From contig CAKTEU010000009.1 in assembly GCA_934552855.1 (NCBI GenBank), forward strand, positions 4,895-68,894: 64,000 nucleotides of DNA, read 5' to 3'. Origin of the DNA: an uncultured Eubacteriales bacterium. Lineage in GTDB: Bacteria; Bacillota; Clostridia; Oscillospirales; Acutalibacteraceae. Shown piece by piece: positions 1 to 7,734 of this stretch; position 1 is the first letter of the stretch, and every line of letters begins with the position of its first letter. Both the position numbers and the translations under genes were made by a program. Under the pieces are notes generated by a model. The model had not been told where the DNA came from, did no database searches, and saw nothing but the letters and a program-made list of their open reading frames with translations.

Positions 1-393
1 CTTGACGAAGTCGGAACGCTCGGATACTCCGGACTCAGGGCGGTTTCCGAGCTGCCTTCAAGGGCAAAAATCGAACTTGACGAATACGGAAAACCGGTAA
101 AATATAAGCAAAAAATCGTTGGTTCGGCAACGGCTTATTACGGCGGAGGAATCACCGCAACCGGCCAAAGGGCAATGCCCGGAAGGGTTGCCGTTGACCC
201 CAGAGAAATCCCTTACGGTTCAAAGCTTTACATCGTTTCATGCGACGGAACGTGCATTTACGGCTATTGCGAAGCAAGCGACACCGGCGGCTTCATTTAT
301 AACAGCTCAACCGTTGTTGACCTTTATTTCAACACCTATGCCGAATGCGTGAATTTTGGAAGAAGAAACGTTGAAGTATACGTTCTTGAATGA
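1..393 (+). CDS. 3D-domain cell-wall protein, C-terminal part (5' end outside window)
   Basis: The frame is open from base 1 to the TGA at 391-393, so only the last 130 residues are seen. They hold a 3D (DPBB_1) domain, the double-psi beta-barrel found at the C-terminus of YabE/Rpf-like and other Firmicutes wall-active proteins. Visible signatures are ATAYYGGG, the stretch GRVAVDPREIPYGSKLYI, then SDTGG and VDLYF, which carry the conserved aspartates for which the family is named. The ~40 residues before it look like the end of a G5-type linker. Such proteins are usually secreted and remodel peptidoglycan as lytic transglycosylase-like enzymes. The N-terminal part that would show a signal peptide is missing. 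A strong hairpin follows the stop. Confidence 0.85.
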   Translation, partial: LDEVGTLGYSGLRAVSELPSRAKIELDEYGKPVKYKQKIVGSATAYYGGGITATGQRAMPGRVAVDPREIPYGSKLYIVSCDGTCIYGYCEASDTGGFIYNSSTVVDLYFNTYAECVNFGRRNVEVYVLE

Positions 394-398
394 ATAAA

Positions 399-462
399 AC
401 AAGCTGTAATTCACAGTCAAAAGCCTTTTAACGGCGGTGTGAATTACAGCTTGTGTTTTTTT
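399..462. terminator. Bidirectional terminator with 17-bp perfect stem
   Basis: The arms 399-415 and 438-454 are perfect inverted repeats, followed by seven Ts on the + strand. The minus-strand read also ends in a T-rich run. It closes both the 3D-domain gene and the chagasin gene. Its arm contains the 14-mer AAGCTGTAATTCAC, which recurs at 18855 and inside the 228-bp dispersed element. Confidence 0.85.
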
Positions 463-485
463 ATGCGTGTTGTGCTTGAGCAGCT

Positions 486-896
486 TTATGCGGCTTTTTC
501 GGCAGAGTCAACCGTGTTTGTAACGTTCAGCTTTCCGTCCTTGCAAACTACCGTATAAACAACGGTGCGGAAAATTGAACCGCCGTCCCAATGCTGACCG
601 TAAACCATTGTGATTTTTGCTTCGCCGTCTTTTCCTGCGTCAAAATAGAATGTTTCGTTTCCGCCAACGCCGGCCATTCCAGGCAATGCGGGTGTTTGAA
701 CATAGTTGCTTCCGCTTTCCTTAATAACGTCCTTGTTGTCAATTTCAACAACCCATGAGCAGCCCGTTGTGGGGTTTGCGGAAAGAGTGATTGAAAGGTC
801 GTGCTTTTGAATGTTGGCTGCGCCGGTGATGAACGAAGAAATCGCCGCAAAAACAGCAACCAATACGGCAAAAACTTTTTTGAAAAATTCTGACAT
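486..896 (-). CDS. Secreted chagasin-type cysteine protease inhibitor (family I42)
   Basis: A 136-residue protein with a hydrophobic N-terminal signal segment of ~25 residues and then a single chagasin-like beta-sandwich. The three loops that wedge into papain-type active sites are recognisable: NPTTGCSW (family NPTTGxxW), GVGG, and the final loop IFRTVVY at the family's RPW position, here degenerate. Family members block C1A cysteine proteases, so an extracellular role against host or self proteases is inferred. An upstream ATG at 908 directly abuts the ribosome site. The ATG at 896 is 9 nt after AAAGGATG and is preferred, because the same AAAGGATG-n9-ATG layout precedes zapA and the alcohol dehydrogenase. 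Confidence 0.75.
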   Translation of the reverse strand: MSEFFKKVFAVLVAVFAAISSFITGAANIQKHDLSITLSANPTTGCSWVVEIDNKDVIKESGSNYVQTPALPGMAGVGGNETFYFDAGKDGEAKITMVYGQHWDGGSIFRTVVYTVVCKDGKLNVTNTVDSAEKAA

Positions 897-968
897 AAAC
901 TTATTCATCCTTTCGTTTCGGTTTAACCGAACATAAACTTTTGGCGGATTTTTTTTATCCGCAATGCC

Positions 969-997
969 ATTATATTCCTTTTGAAGCGGTTATTCAA
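969..997 (-). promoter_or_regulatory. Sigma-A promoter of the chagasin gene
   Basis: On the minus strand TTGAAT (992-997) and TATAAT (969-974) are separated by 17 bp. The leader carries GCGGAT-T6-ATCCGC near the transcript start and the palindrome TTCGGTTTAACCGAA before the ribosome site. Confidence 0.75.
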
Positions 998-1025
998 GAA
1001 AGCTTTGTAAAAATTCGGTCAAAAA

Positions 1026-2366
1026 TTATTTGCTTTCTTGCGAAAGTCTTTTTTTGTGGTGCTTTGCGGCAAAGATTGCCGGAACAACCGTAAGAAGAAT
1101 TATAACGGCACCGACAAAGAAAATGTTGCCGTTCGGAATGTACTGCGTTTGACCGCTTGCAGCGTCAACAAAGGTTTCGCCGCTTGTTTTAACAACGGCT
1201 TCACCGATGAGCGAACCGCCGATCATTGGAATAAGAACAAAGAAAAGAATCCAAATTCCTTCAAACTGTCCCTTGCTGTCCTTCGGATAAAGCTGCTTTG
1301 TCCAAACCTTTGTAACCTGCAAAATTGCAACATAACCCACACCGACAAGGAAGATTCCGAGCCAGATGCGAAGGTTGAAAATGTTTTCGGTGTTAACATC
1401 GGCCGCCTTTATCGGAGCGATTACAAGAAGACCGATGATGTTAACGATGATTGCAAAGAAGGTGAGGGGAATATTCTTGTTTTTGTTGATGAGAATTGAA
1501 ATCGGAATGGCCGTAAGCATTGCAAGAACAAGCGGAACGGCTTCAATAATTCCCATCATGTCGGCAGTGTAGCCGAGATAGTGAATGATATAGTTGCCCA
1601 TGTAAGCAAAGTAAACGTTGAATCCGATGAAGAAAACAGAAACCATAATGTTTACCCAAACAAGCTCTTTGAGCTTGAAAAACTCTTTAAAATTGAAAAC
1701 GCTCAAAAACTGCTTTGTGAACGAGCCTCTGACAGACGGTTCAACGTCGTCGCCCTTTCCGAGCGAGAACAGCGAAATTAAGCCGAAAACGATTACAAAA
1801 ACGCCCATAACAACAAAAAGGCGCATATAGTTGTCGTTTTCACCAACAAGGAGTCCGCCGATAACCGTTCCGAGAATTGTTCCGAGAACGGGCTGGGTTG
1901 CAAGTGCCGCGCCGATTTGACCTCGGTTTTTGTCGGTCATGATGTCGTTTGTCCAGGTGTTGAACCCTGCGTCGTTGCCCATTGAGCCAAAGAAGCTCAT
2001 GATTGTGTCTGCGGCAACAACGGCAATTGCGGCAAGAAGATAATGGCTTTTGCTGATAAATTCCGTCATGCCGAACGCAATAGTAAAGATGCCCCAAAGG
2101 ATATATCCGATTGAAATGAACATTCTGCGCTTTCCGGTTCTGTCTGCCCATGTTCCGAAAAAGAACGTTGCAAACGTTGTTGCGGCTGCGCTGCAAATGA
2201 GCATACCTGTGATGATTGATGGGTCTTTTGCAATTTTTGAATAAACAAAGGTGTTGAACCATTGGTTTTCCATGTTCCAGCAAATCTGACCGGCAAGTCC
2301 GAGTCCCCAAACAAGCAGCCACATTTTAAAACCGGTGGTCTTTTTTTGAAGCTTTGATTTCGTCAT
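1026..2366 (-). CDS. Major facilitator superfamily permease, last gene of the glp-like operon
   Basis: A 446-residue protein with about 12 hydrophobic segments. The MFS signature between TM2 and TM3 is present as ADRTGKRRMF. It lies 100 bp after the DUF1667 gene and has its own ribosome site, AAGGAG, 8 nt before the ATG. Its place behind two flavoprotein dehydrogenase genes suggests it imports the substrate they oxidise, for example a glycerol phosphate or a polyol or sugar-acid derivative. It is not recognisably GlpT or GlpF, and the substrate cannot be read from the sequence. Topology resembles the GPH/SLC45-like sugar symporters, so a sugar substrate is the main alternative. Confidence 0.75.
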   Translation of the reverse strand: MTKSKLQKKTTGFKMWLLVWGLGLAGQICWNMENQWFNTFVYSKIAKDPSIITGMLICSAAATTFATFFFGTWADRTGKRRMFISIGYILWGIFTIAFGMTEFISKSHYLLAAIAVVAADTIMSFFGSMGNDAGFNTWTNDIMTDKNRGQIGAALATQPVLGTILGTVIGGLLVGENDNYMRLFVVMGVFVIVFGLISLFSLGKGDDVEPSVRGSFTKQFLSVFNFKEFFKLKELVWVNIMVSVFFIGFNVYFAYMGNYIIHYLGYTADMMGIIEAVPLVLAMLTAIPISILINKNKNIPLTFFAIIVNIIGLLVIAPIKAADVNTENIFNLRIWLGIFLVGVGYVAILQVTKVWTKQLYPKDSKGQFEGIWILFFVLIPMIGGSLIGEAVVKTSGETFVDAASGQTQYIPNGNIFFVGAVIILLTVVPAIFAAKHHKKRLSQESK

Positions 2367-2466
2367 TGTATTTTCTCCTTATAAGAACAAAGGGTATGTG
2401 CCGATGTATTCGAATGCAGAAAGCGTTTTTGCTTTTTGTCCTGCGCTGAATACAGCGGCACAGATA

Positions 2467-2826
2467 TTACATTTCGTTGGTTGCAACAATGTCAACGCCG
2501 GTGTCGCAAACATTGCTGATTAGTACTTCGCCGATTTTTATCGGTGCGTCAACAACCTCGTTGTTGATTGCTTTCATGCATTCAAACATCATGCCCTTCG
2601 GAATCGGAGCAGAAGTTTTAACGGGAACAACGGGGTGGTTTCCGCCGTTGACCTTTATTGTTGAGGTGAGCATACGAACGGGATTTGTACATTCGTCTCT
2701 TGCATATTTATCTCCCCGCTTGCAGGTGTTGCCGGAAACGGACAAAACTTCCTTTCCGTCTTCGCTCAGTTCAACCGAAAGCGAACAGCCTATCGGGCAG
2801 GATACGCAAACAAGTTCTCTTTTCAT
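2467..2826 (-). CDS. DUF1667 small cysteine protein of the GlpA/GlpB cluster
   Basis: A 119-residue protein with CVSCPIGC near the N-terminus and GNTCKRG about 25 residues later. This four-cysteine pattern is the one of DUF1667 (PF07892), likely binding a metal or Fe-S centre. The family is almost always encoded directly after two FAD oxidoreductases, as here, and is thought to be the third subunit that replaces GlpC of the anaerobic glycerol-3-phosphate dehydrogenase. The ATG at 2826 is 7 nt after GGAGGTG. A longer frame from 2853 would overlap the preceding gene and lacks a site. Translation is probably coupled to the upstream gene, whose stop is 5 nt before this start. Confidence 0.85.
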   Translation of the reverse strand: MKRELVCVSCPIGCSLSVELSEDGKEVLSVSGNTCKRGDKYARDECTNPVRMLTSTIKVNGGNHPVVPVKTSAPIPKGMMFECMKAINNEVVDAPIKIGEVLISNVCDTGVDIVATNEM

Positions 2827-2830
2827 TGTT

Positions 2831-4087
2831 TTACACCTCCGCTGAAACAACAAGCTCTTTCTTTGAAAGCGAATGGATATCGTCCTTTTTGATTACAACA
2901 TATTCCATTTCACCCGGGCAAAGCTTGGGCTTTTTCTTTGAGTAAATAACTTTGTTTCCGCTCTTGACGGTGATTTTTGCGTTGCGATAAACGTCACGGA
3001 CTCTGAAATAAAGCTTTACATCGTCCTCTGTGTCAAGATTGATGTTTTGCGGAACAACATAGCGAACTCCGTCGCCGGCCCTTGTTTCGGCATATTTGAA
3101 CGAACGGCGGCGGTTTTTTGAAAGGATATATTTTGCTGCGCCTTCGCCGGCAAGCTGGCTTTCAAGCGTAACATAGTCAACGAGGTCATGAACCTGCAAA
3201 ACGTTTCCGCAAGCGAATACGCCGGGACGGGTTGTTTGGCGGTTTTCGTCAACAACGGCGCCGTTTGTGACGGGGTCAATAACAATGCCGGCCATTCTTG
3301 TCAGTTCGTTTTCCGGAATAAGACCTACTGAAAGAAGGAGCGTGTCGCATTCAACAAACTTTTCCGTTCCGGGAATGGGACGGCGGTTTTCGTCAACATT
3401 TGCAATTGTAACGCCCTCAAGCCTTTCAATTCCGTGGGTTTTGATAACGGTGCAGGAAAGCTTGAGCGGAATGCCGAGGTCTTCAAGGCACTGAACAATG
3501 TTTCTTGTGAGGCCGCCGGAATAAGGCATAAGCTCGCAAACCATTTCAACCTTTGCGCCCTCAAGAGTCATGCGGCGGGCCATGATAAGACCGATATCGC
3601 CCGAACCGAGGATAACAATCTTTTTGCCGGGCATATAGCCGTCAATGTTGACATATTTTTGAGCCGTTCCTGCGGTCATGATTCCGGACGCACGGGAGCC
3701 GGGAATATCAAGCGCACCTCTCGGCCTTTCACGGCAGCCCATTGCAAGGACGATTGCCGTTGCAGAAATTTCAAGAAGTCCGTCGACTTTGTTTGTTGCA
3801 ATGACAACGTTGCCGGTTCTGATTTCGGTAACCATTGTGTCAACCTTAACGTCGATGTCGGTTTCTTTAACTTTTTCAATGAAGCGTGCGGCATATTCGG
3901 GGCCTGAAAGCTCTTCGCCGAAATAATGAAGACCGAATCCGGTGTGAATACACTGCTCAAGGATTCCGCCAAGCGTTTCCGCCCTTTCAAGAATGATGAT
4001 TTTTTTAACGCCGCATTCCTTTGCTTTGAGTGCGGCAGCCATTCCGGCAGGACCTCCGCCGATAACAACAAGATCATATTTAAGCAT
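2831..4087 (-). CDS. FAD/NAD-dependent oxidoreductase (GlpB position, class-II pyridine nucleotide-disulfide type)
   Basis: A 418-residue protein with an N-terminal Rossmann fold, VIGGGPAGMAAAL, then a second nucleotide-binding loop VILGSGDIGLIMARR near residue 155 and the FAD-binding FACGNVLQVHDLVDY segment near residue 290. This is the arrangement of the NAD(P)/FAD oxidoreductases that accompany GlpA-like proteins in clostridia. It probably passes electrons from the dehydrogenase flavin to NAD or another carrier. A GAGGTG sits 7 nt before the ATG at 4087. The ATG at 4093 directly touches that site and is less likely. Gene spacing (12 nt upstream, 5 nt downstream) indicates a tight operon. 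Confidence 0.8.
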   Translation of the reverse strand: MLKYDLVVIGGGPAGMAAALKAKECGVKKIIILERAETLGGILEQCIHTGFGLHYFGEELSGPEYAARFIEKVKETDIDVKVDTMVTEIRTGNVVIATNKVDGLLEISATAIVLAMGCRERPRGALDIPGSRASGIMTAGTAQKYVNIDGYMPGKKIVILGSGDIGLIMARRMTLEGAKVEMVCELMPYSGGLTRNIVQCLEDLGIPLKLSCTVIKTHGIERLEGVTIANVDENRRPIPGTEKFVECDTLLLSVGLIPENELTRMAGIVIDPVTNGAVVDENRQTTRPGVFACGNVLQVHDLVDYVTLESQLAGEGAAKYILSKNRRRSFKYAETRAGDGVRYVVPQNINLDTEDDVKLYFRVRDVYRNAKITVKSGNKVIYSKKKPKLCPGEMEYVVIKKDDIHSLSKKELVVSAEV

Positions 4088-4098
4088 TTGCATTCACC

Positions 4099-5544
4099 TC
4101 ACTTTGTCTTATTGAAAAGGATTTTTGAACCGTTTCCGTGTTTTGTAACCTGGTTCATCGGAATATCAAGTTCACGGGCAAGAATTTCAACAACCTTTGA
4201 GCCGCAAAAGCCGCCTTGGCATCTGCCCATTCCGGCTCTTGTTCTTCTTTTAACGCCGTCAACGTCTCTTGCGCCGCAGGGGGCTTTGATTGCGTCAACA
4301 ATTTCACCCTCGGTGATTCCTTCGCAGCGGCAGATTATCCGGCCGTAACGGGGATCTTTTTTAACAAGGGCTGCTCTTTCTTCGTCCGAAAGTTCGTTGA
4401 CTCTGACGGGGGCGGGTCTTGTTGTAACAAATTTTTCTTTTCTTTCATACTGCGGAGCCATTTCACGGAAAATCTGACCGACATATCTTGCAATTGCCGG
4501 AGCGGCGGTGAGACCGGGCGATTCGATTCCGGCAACGTTGATGAATTTGTCGTTCGCCTTGCTTCTTCCAATCACGAAGTCGCTGTTGTCGCCTGCAATG
4601 TGGGCTCGAAGGCCGGCAAAGGAGGTGATTGCGTTCCTTGTTGTGAGAGTGGGAATAACCTCTTTAACGGCACGTTTAACCTCGTCAAGTCCTTCAATCG
4701 TTGTGTCAACGTCAAGCTTGCTGTCAAAGTCAAGGTCAATTGCTGTCGGTCCCATAAGGACGTTTCCGTGCGCCGTCGGGGTAACAAGAATACCTTTACC
4801 CATTTTTGACGGGCAGTGGAAAAGAACGTGGCTGACCATTTTGCTTTCGTTTTTGTCAAGGAGATAATATTCGCCTTTTCTCGGAATAATTTTGAAGGAA
4901 GTGTCGCCAATCATGTTTGCAATCTGGTCGGAAAAAACGCCGGCGCAGTTGATGACATACTTCGCCTTTACAACGCCGGAAGCGGTTGTGATGAAGAAAA
5001 GGTCGTCTTTAAATTCAATGTCAAAAACGCCGCTGTTGCGCTTTACTCTTGCGCCGTTGAGACAGGCGTTTTCCGTTGCGGCAATTGCAAGCTCATAGGG
5101 GCTGACAATTCCGGCGGTGGGTGCCCAAAGTGCGCCGATTGCTTTTTCGCTGATGTAGGGTTCCATTTCACGAAGTCTTTCCTGGCTGATGATTTCCATG
5201 TTGGGAACGCCGTTTGCAAAACCTCTTTCAAAAAGTTCCTCAAGCGTCTGCATATCGTCCCAGGAATAAGCAACAACAAGCGAGCCGATGTTTTTATAAG
5301 GTACTGAAAGTTTGTTGCAGTAATACGCCATAAGGGACGCACCCTGAACGTTGAGTTTTGCTTTGAGCGAACCTGTTTCAGCGTCAAAGCCTGCGTGAAC
5401 AATTGCACTGTTTGCCTTTGAAGTACCCATTGAAATGTCGCTGAATTTTTCAAGCATAACAATTTTGAGGTTGAGCTTTGAAAGCTCACGCGTGATGAGA
5501 GCGCCGCAAACGCCTGCGCCAATCACGGCAACATCATATTGCAT
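4099..5544 (-). CDS. GlpA-like FAD-dependent dehydrogenase with C-terminal BFD [2Fe-2S] domain
   Basis: 481 residues. The N-terminus VIGAGVCGALITREL is the FAD-binding loop of the DAO fold, which fills residues 1-360 and ends with the FAD-contacting AGIESPGLTAAPAIA. Residues ~400-460 form a BFD-like [2Fe-2S] domain, with CRCEGITEGEIVDAI and then RRTRAGMGRCQGGFC. This matches anaerobic glycerol-3-phosphate dehydrogenase subunit A and the related L-2-hydroxyglutarate oxidase family. The partner genes favour the first. Glycerol-3-phosphate as the substrate is inferred, since no glycerol kinase or facilitator gene lies in the window. It is the first gene of the four-gene operon, with AAAGGA 11 nt upstream of the ATG. 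Confidence 0.8.
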   Translation of the reverse strand: MQYDVAVIGAGVCGALITRELSKLNLKIVMLEKFSDISMGTSKANSAIVHAGFDAETGSLKAKLNVQGASLMAYYCNKLSVPYKNIGSLVVAYSWDDMQTLEELFERGFANGVPNMEIISQERLREMEPYISEKAIGALWAPTAGIVSPYELAIAATENACLNGARVKRNSGVFDIEFKDDLFFITTASGVVKAKYVINCAGVFSDQIANMIGDTSFKIIPRKGEYYLLDKNESKMVSHVLFHCPSKMGKGILVTPTAHGNVLMGPTAIDLDFDSKLDVDTTIEGLDEVKRAVKEVIPTLTTRNAITSFAGLRAHIAGDNSDFVIGRSKANDKFINVAGIESPGLTAAPAIARYVGQIFREMAPQYERKEKFVTTRPAPVRVNELSDEERAALVKKDPRYGRIICRCEGITEGEIVDAIKAPCGARDVDGVKRRTRAGMGRCQGGFCGSKVVEILARELDIPMNQVTKHGNGSKILFNKTK

Positions 5545-5566
5545 AAGATCACCGATCCTTTCGTTT

Positions 5567-5666
5567 TCTTTTCTTATGTTAAAGCCGGTCCGTACTGTTG
5601 CTCGAATAACAAAGGACAGGGCTTCTACTCACAGTAAATAATACCACTAATATTTGGAATAGTCAA
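5567..5666 (-). promoter_or_regulatory. Promoter and hairpin leader of the glp-like operon
   Basis: On the minus strand TTGACT (5661-5666) and TATTAT (5638-5643) have a 17-bp spacer. The ~85-nt leader folds into a stem pairing AAGCC...GTCC with GGAC...GGCTT around an inner TGTT/AACA stem. No T-run follows it, so it is not a plain terminator. It could be a site for a regulatory protein. Confidence 0.6.
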
Positions 5667-5735
5667 CAAAAACAGGGATAGTGAAGCCCATTTTTTGTAA
5701 AATGTTTTTGGAAAATAGCAGCTGCTTCAGGGTAG

Positions 5736-5784
5736 CAAAAAACAACCGGCCGACACCAATCAATCAAAACTGTGCCGGCCGATT
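5736..5784 (-). terminator. Terminator of the alcohol dehydrogenase gene
   Basis: The arms 5745-5756 and 5772-5784 pair with two G-U pairs. On the minus strand the hairpin is followed by GTTGTTTTTT. Confidence 0.75.
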
Positions 5785-5806
5785 AATTAAATTTATGTAT
5801 GTTTTT

Positions 5807-7012
5807 TTATTTCATGAGTCTTCTGATAACTGCTTCGCAGTCAGCTTCGTCCATGATTTTCGGAACTGGATAAAGCGGGTTGGCTTCTTTGAGCGCACGT
5901 TTAACGATTGTCGGAATATCCTCTTCCTTGATGCAGTCAAAGCCGTCGGGAATATTCATGTTCTTGTTGAGGGTCTTGACGGCATCGATGAAAGCAAGTG
6001 CCTTTTCGCTGTCGGTTCCGTCGGTCTTAACGCCGGTGATAACGGCAAGCTTTGCAAGGCGTTTGTGAGCGGTTTCGCCGTAATATTCAAGAACATACGG
6101 AAGAATAACAGCCATTGCAAGACCATGCGGAATGTGATAAAAACCACCGAGGTTGTGTCCGATTGCGTGAACATAGCCTACATATGCTCTTGTGAAAGCC
6201 ATGCCTGCATAATAGGAGGCTTTGAGCATATTGTTTCTTGCTTCAATGTCTTTTCCGTTCTGATATGCCTTTTCAACGTTTGCAAAAATCATGCGTGTTG
6301 CTTTTTCGGCATAAGCTTCGGTTGAACGAACGTTGCTTTTTCCGATATAAGCTTCAACAGCGTGGGTAAGAGCATCCATACCTGTTGTTGAAGTGATGTG
6401 CGGCGGAAGTCCAACGGTAAGTTCCGGGTCAAGAACCGCATACTTCGGGCGAAGACGGGGGTCATTGATTGCGTTCTTTTCGTGGGTTGCCGGGTCGGAA
6501 ACAACGGCGGCAAGTGTGGTTTCAGAGCCTGTTCCGGCGGTTGTGGGAACGGCAAAGAGCGGCGGAAGCTTGTGATGAAGCTTGATAACGCCTCTCATCT
6601 GTTTAACGGAAAGCTTCGGGTTGGTAACTCTTGCGGCTGCAGCTTTTGCGCAGTCCATCGGTGAACCGCCGCCGAAAGCGATTACGCCCTCGCAGTTGTT
6701 GTCAAGATAAAGCTGACGAGCGTCTTCAATGTTGTCGATTGTCGGGTTCGGCTGAGTTCCGTCATAAACAACATATTCAATTCCGTCTCTTTCAAGAGCG
6801 GCAAAGAGTCCGTCAAGAATATGAAGGCTCATAAGACCCTGGTCGGTAACGATGAGAACACGCTTGAGTCCTTTTGATTCAATGAGTGCGGGGAGGCGGT
6901 CAATTGCTCCCGGGCCTTCAAGAAGCTCTGGCTCCGACCAGTCAAACGCATACATGGCGATTTTCATGATTTTTTGAAAAGCTCTGTAATATGCTTTTTT
7001 AAGTTGCCACAT
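5807..7012 (-). CDS. Iron-containing alcohol dehydrogenase
   Basis: 401 residues of the group III (Fe-ADH, PF00465) family. The NAD(P)-binding GGGSPMDCAKA near residue 95 is visible. So is the metal site: Asp in TTGMDALTHAVEAY, with the His ligands of that motif and of HAIGHNLGGFYHIPHG, the standard signature. It reduces aldehydes to alcohols with NAD(P)H, possibly butanol, 1,2-propanediol or 1,3-propanediol-type. The substrate cannot be assigned, though lying upstream of the glycerol-phosphate oxidation operon makes a polyol link plausible. The ATG at 7012 follows AGAAAGGATG at the usual distance. Upstream ATGs at 7063 and 7024 lack a suitable site. It is a single-gene transcript with its own promoter and terminator. 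Confidence 0.85.
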   Translation of the reverse strand: MWQLKKAYYRAFQKIMKIAMYAFDWSEPELLEGPGAIDRLPALIESKGLKRVLIVTDQGLMSLHILDGLFAALERDGIEYVVYDGTQPNPTIDNIEDARQLYLDNNCEGVIAFGGGSPMDCAKAAAARVTNPKLSVKQMRGVIKLHHKLPPLFAVPTTAGTGSETTLAAVVSDPATHEKNAINDPRLRPKYAVLDPELTVGLPPHITSTTGMDALTHAVEAYIGKSNVRSTEAYAEKATRMIFANVEKAYQNGKDIEARNNMLKASYYAGMAFTRAYVGYVHAIGHNLGGFYHIPHGLAMAVILPYVLEYYGETAHKRLAKLAVITGVKTDGTDSEKALAFIDAVKTLNKNMNIPDGFDCIKEEDIPTIVKRALKEANPLYPVPKIMDEADCEAVIRRLMK

Positions 7013-7068
7013 TTTGATTTTCATCCTTTCTTTCCGGAAAATCCGGATGCTGTACTTATGCAAAATAT

Positions 7069-7097
7069 ATTTTACTATTTTTTTACTGCCTTTTCAA
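7069..7097 (-). promoter_or_regulatory. Promoter of the alcohol dehydrogenase gene
   Basis: Minus-strand TTGAAA (7092-7097), 17-bp spacer, TAAAAT (7069-7074). The leader holds a short TCCGGA/TCCGGA hairpin just before the AGAAAGGATG ribosome site. Confidence 0.65.
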
Positions 7098-7161
7098 GTA
7101 TTATTTATGAATTTTCTCATTAATCGGGATTTTATGGGAAAGATAAAGGGGTGTTAAGTTT

Positions 7162-7371
7162 TCAATTCCATGAAAATTTAATTTGTTTTTTGTTTGCGGC
7201 GCAATCGGAAAGATACAAATTGATAAGCGTCTGATACGGGATTCCGCAGATTTCAGACTGAGATTTAAAGTAGTCGATTGTGTCGTTGTCAATATTGATT
7301 GTTATCTGCTTTTTAAGCTTTTTTGCATAAGGGTTTTTCCGTGCATTTGAAAAATCATATTCTGCTTTCAT
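7162..7371 (-). CDS. brnA: BrnA-type antitoxin
   Basis: A 69-residue protein with a basic N-terminus and the ribbon-helix-helix-like segment KKQITINIDNDTIDYFKSQS, then GIPYQTLINLYLSDCA. This is the layout of BrnA, the DNA-binding antitoxin that neutralises the BrnT RNase and represses the operon. GAGGTG stands 6 nt before the ATG at 7371. A frame from 7389 would overlap brnT by 8 nt but lacks a site. The toxin-first gene order is typical of brnTA. Confidence 0.8.
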   Translation of the reverse strand: MKAEYDFSNARKNPYAKKLKKQITINIDNDTIDYFKSQSEICGIPYQTLINLYLSDCAANKKQIKFSWN

Positions 7372-7381
7372 ATTTGTCACC

Positions 7382-7666
7382 TCATTCATAATATTGTTTC
7401 GATTCGTTTTTAGTTGCTTTTCTTGCCGATATTATTCTTATTACGGTTTCGCTGTTGCGGCAGCAATGACACACAACAAGCAGATTGGCTTTTTGGCTGA
7501 AGCCCAACAAAATAAATCTTTCCTCCTCTTCCGAATGTTCGGGGTCATTGATAAGCAAAGCTTCTTCGTCATAAAAGACCGTCATTGCCTCTTCGAAGGA
7601 TATATTGTGTTTCTTTTTATTGATTGTGTTTTTGTTTTCGTCCCATTCAAATTTTATCATGTCCAT
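7382..7666 (-). CDS. brnT: BrnT family toxin (RNase)
   Basis: 94 residues. The family signature is clear: FEWDENKNTINKKKHNISFE at the N-terminus, then a conserved acidic strand (NDPEHSEEEERFILLG) and the C-terminal RIISARKATKNESKQY with the arginine/lysine core. BrnT is a RelE-fold mRNA interferase, counteracted by the BrnA partner encoded 10 nt downstream. The ATG at 7666 has no ribosome site. The promoter's -10 lies 7 bp upstream, so the mRNA probably starts at or next to the A of the ATG (leaderless). An ATG two codons downstream at 7660 is the alternative start. Confidence 0.85.
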   Translation of the reverse strand: MDMIKFEWDENKNTINKKKHNISFEEAMTVFYDEEALLINDPEHSEEEERFILLGFSQKANLLVVCHCCRNSETVIRIISARKATKNESKQYYE

Positions 7667-7672
7667 AATTAT

Positions 7673-7700
7673 ATTATAATTATTTTTTAATTATTGTCAA
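7673..7700 (-). promoter_or_regulatory. Promoter of brnTA, giving a leaderless transcript
   Basis: Minus-strand TTGACA (7695-7700) with a 16-bp A/T-only spacer to TATAAT (7673-7678). The expected start point, about 7 bp after the -10, coincides with the brnT ATG at 7666. Confidence 0.65.
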
Positions 7701-7734
7701 GTGTAAAAGAATTATTCACCAAAGGAGAATTTTC

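Noticed and set aside
3434..3907. Antisense frames over the two flavoprotein genes (also near 4216 and 4816)
   Set aside because: They are shadows of strongly biased codon use. No start signals, and the sense frames have clear family motifs.
5567..5640. Glycerol riboswitch or antiterminator in the glp-like leader
   Set aside because: No T-run follows the hairpin, and no known ligand-binding core or GlpP-type terminator overlap is visible. Kept only as a leader hairpin.
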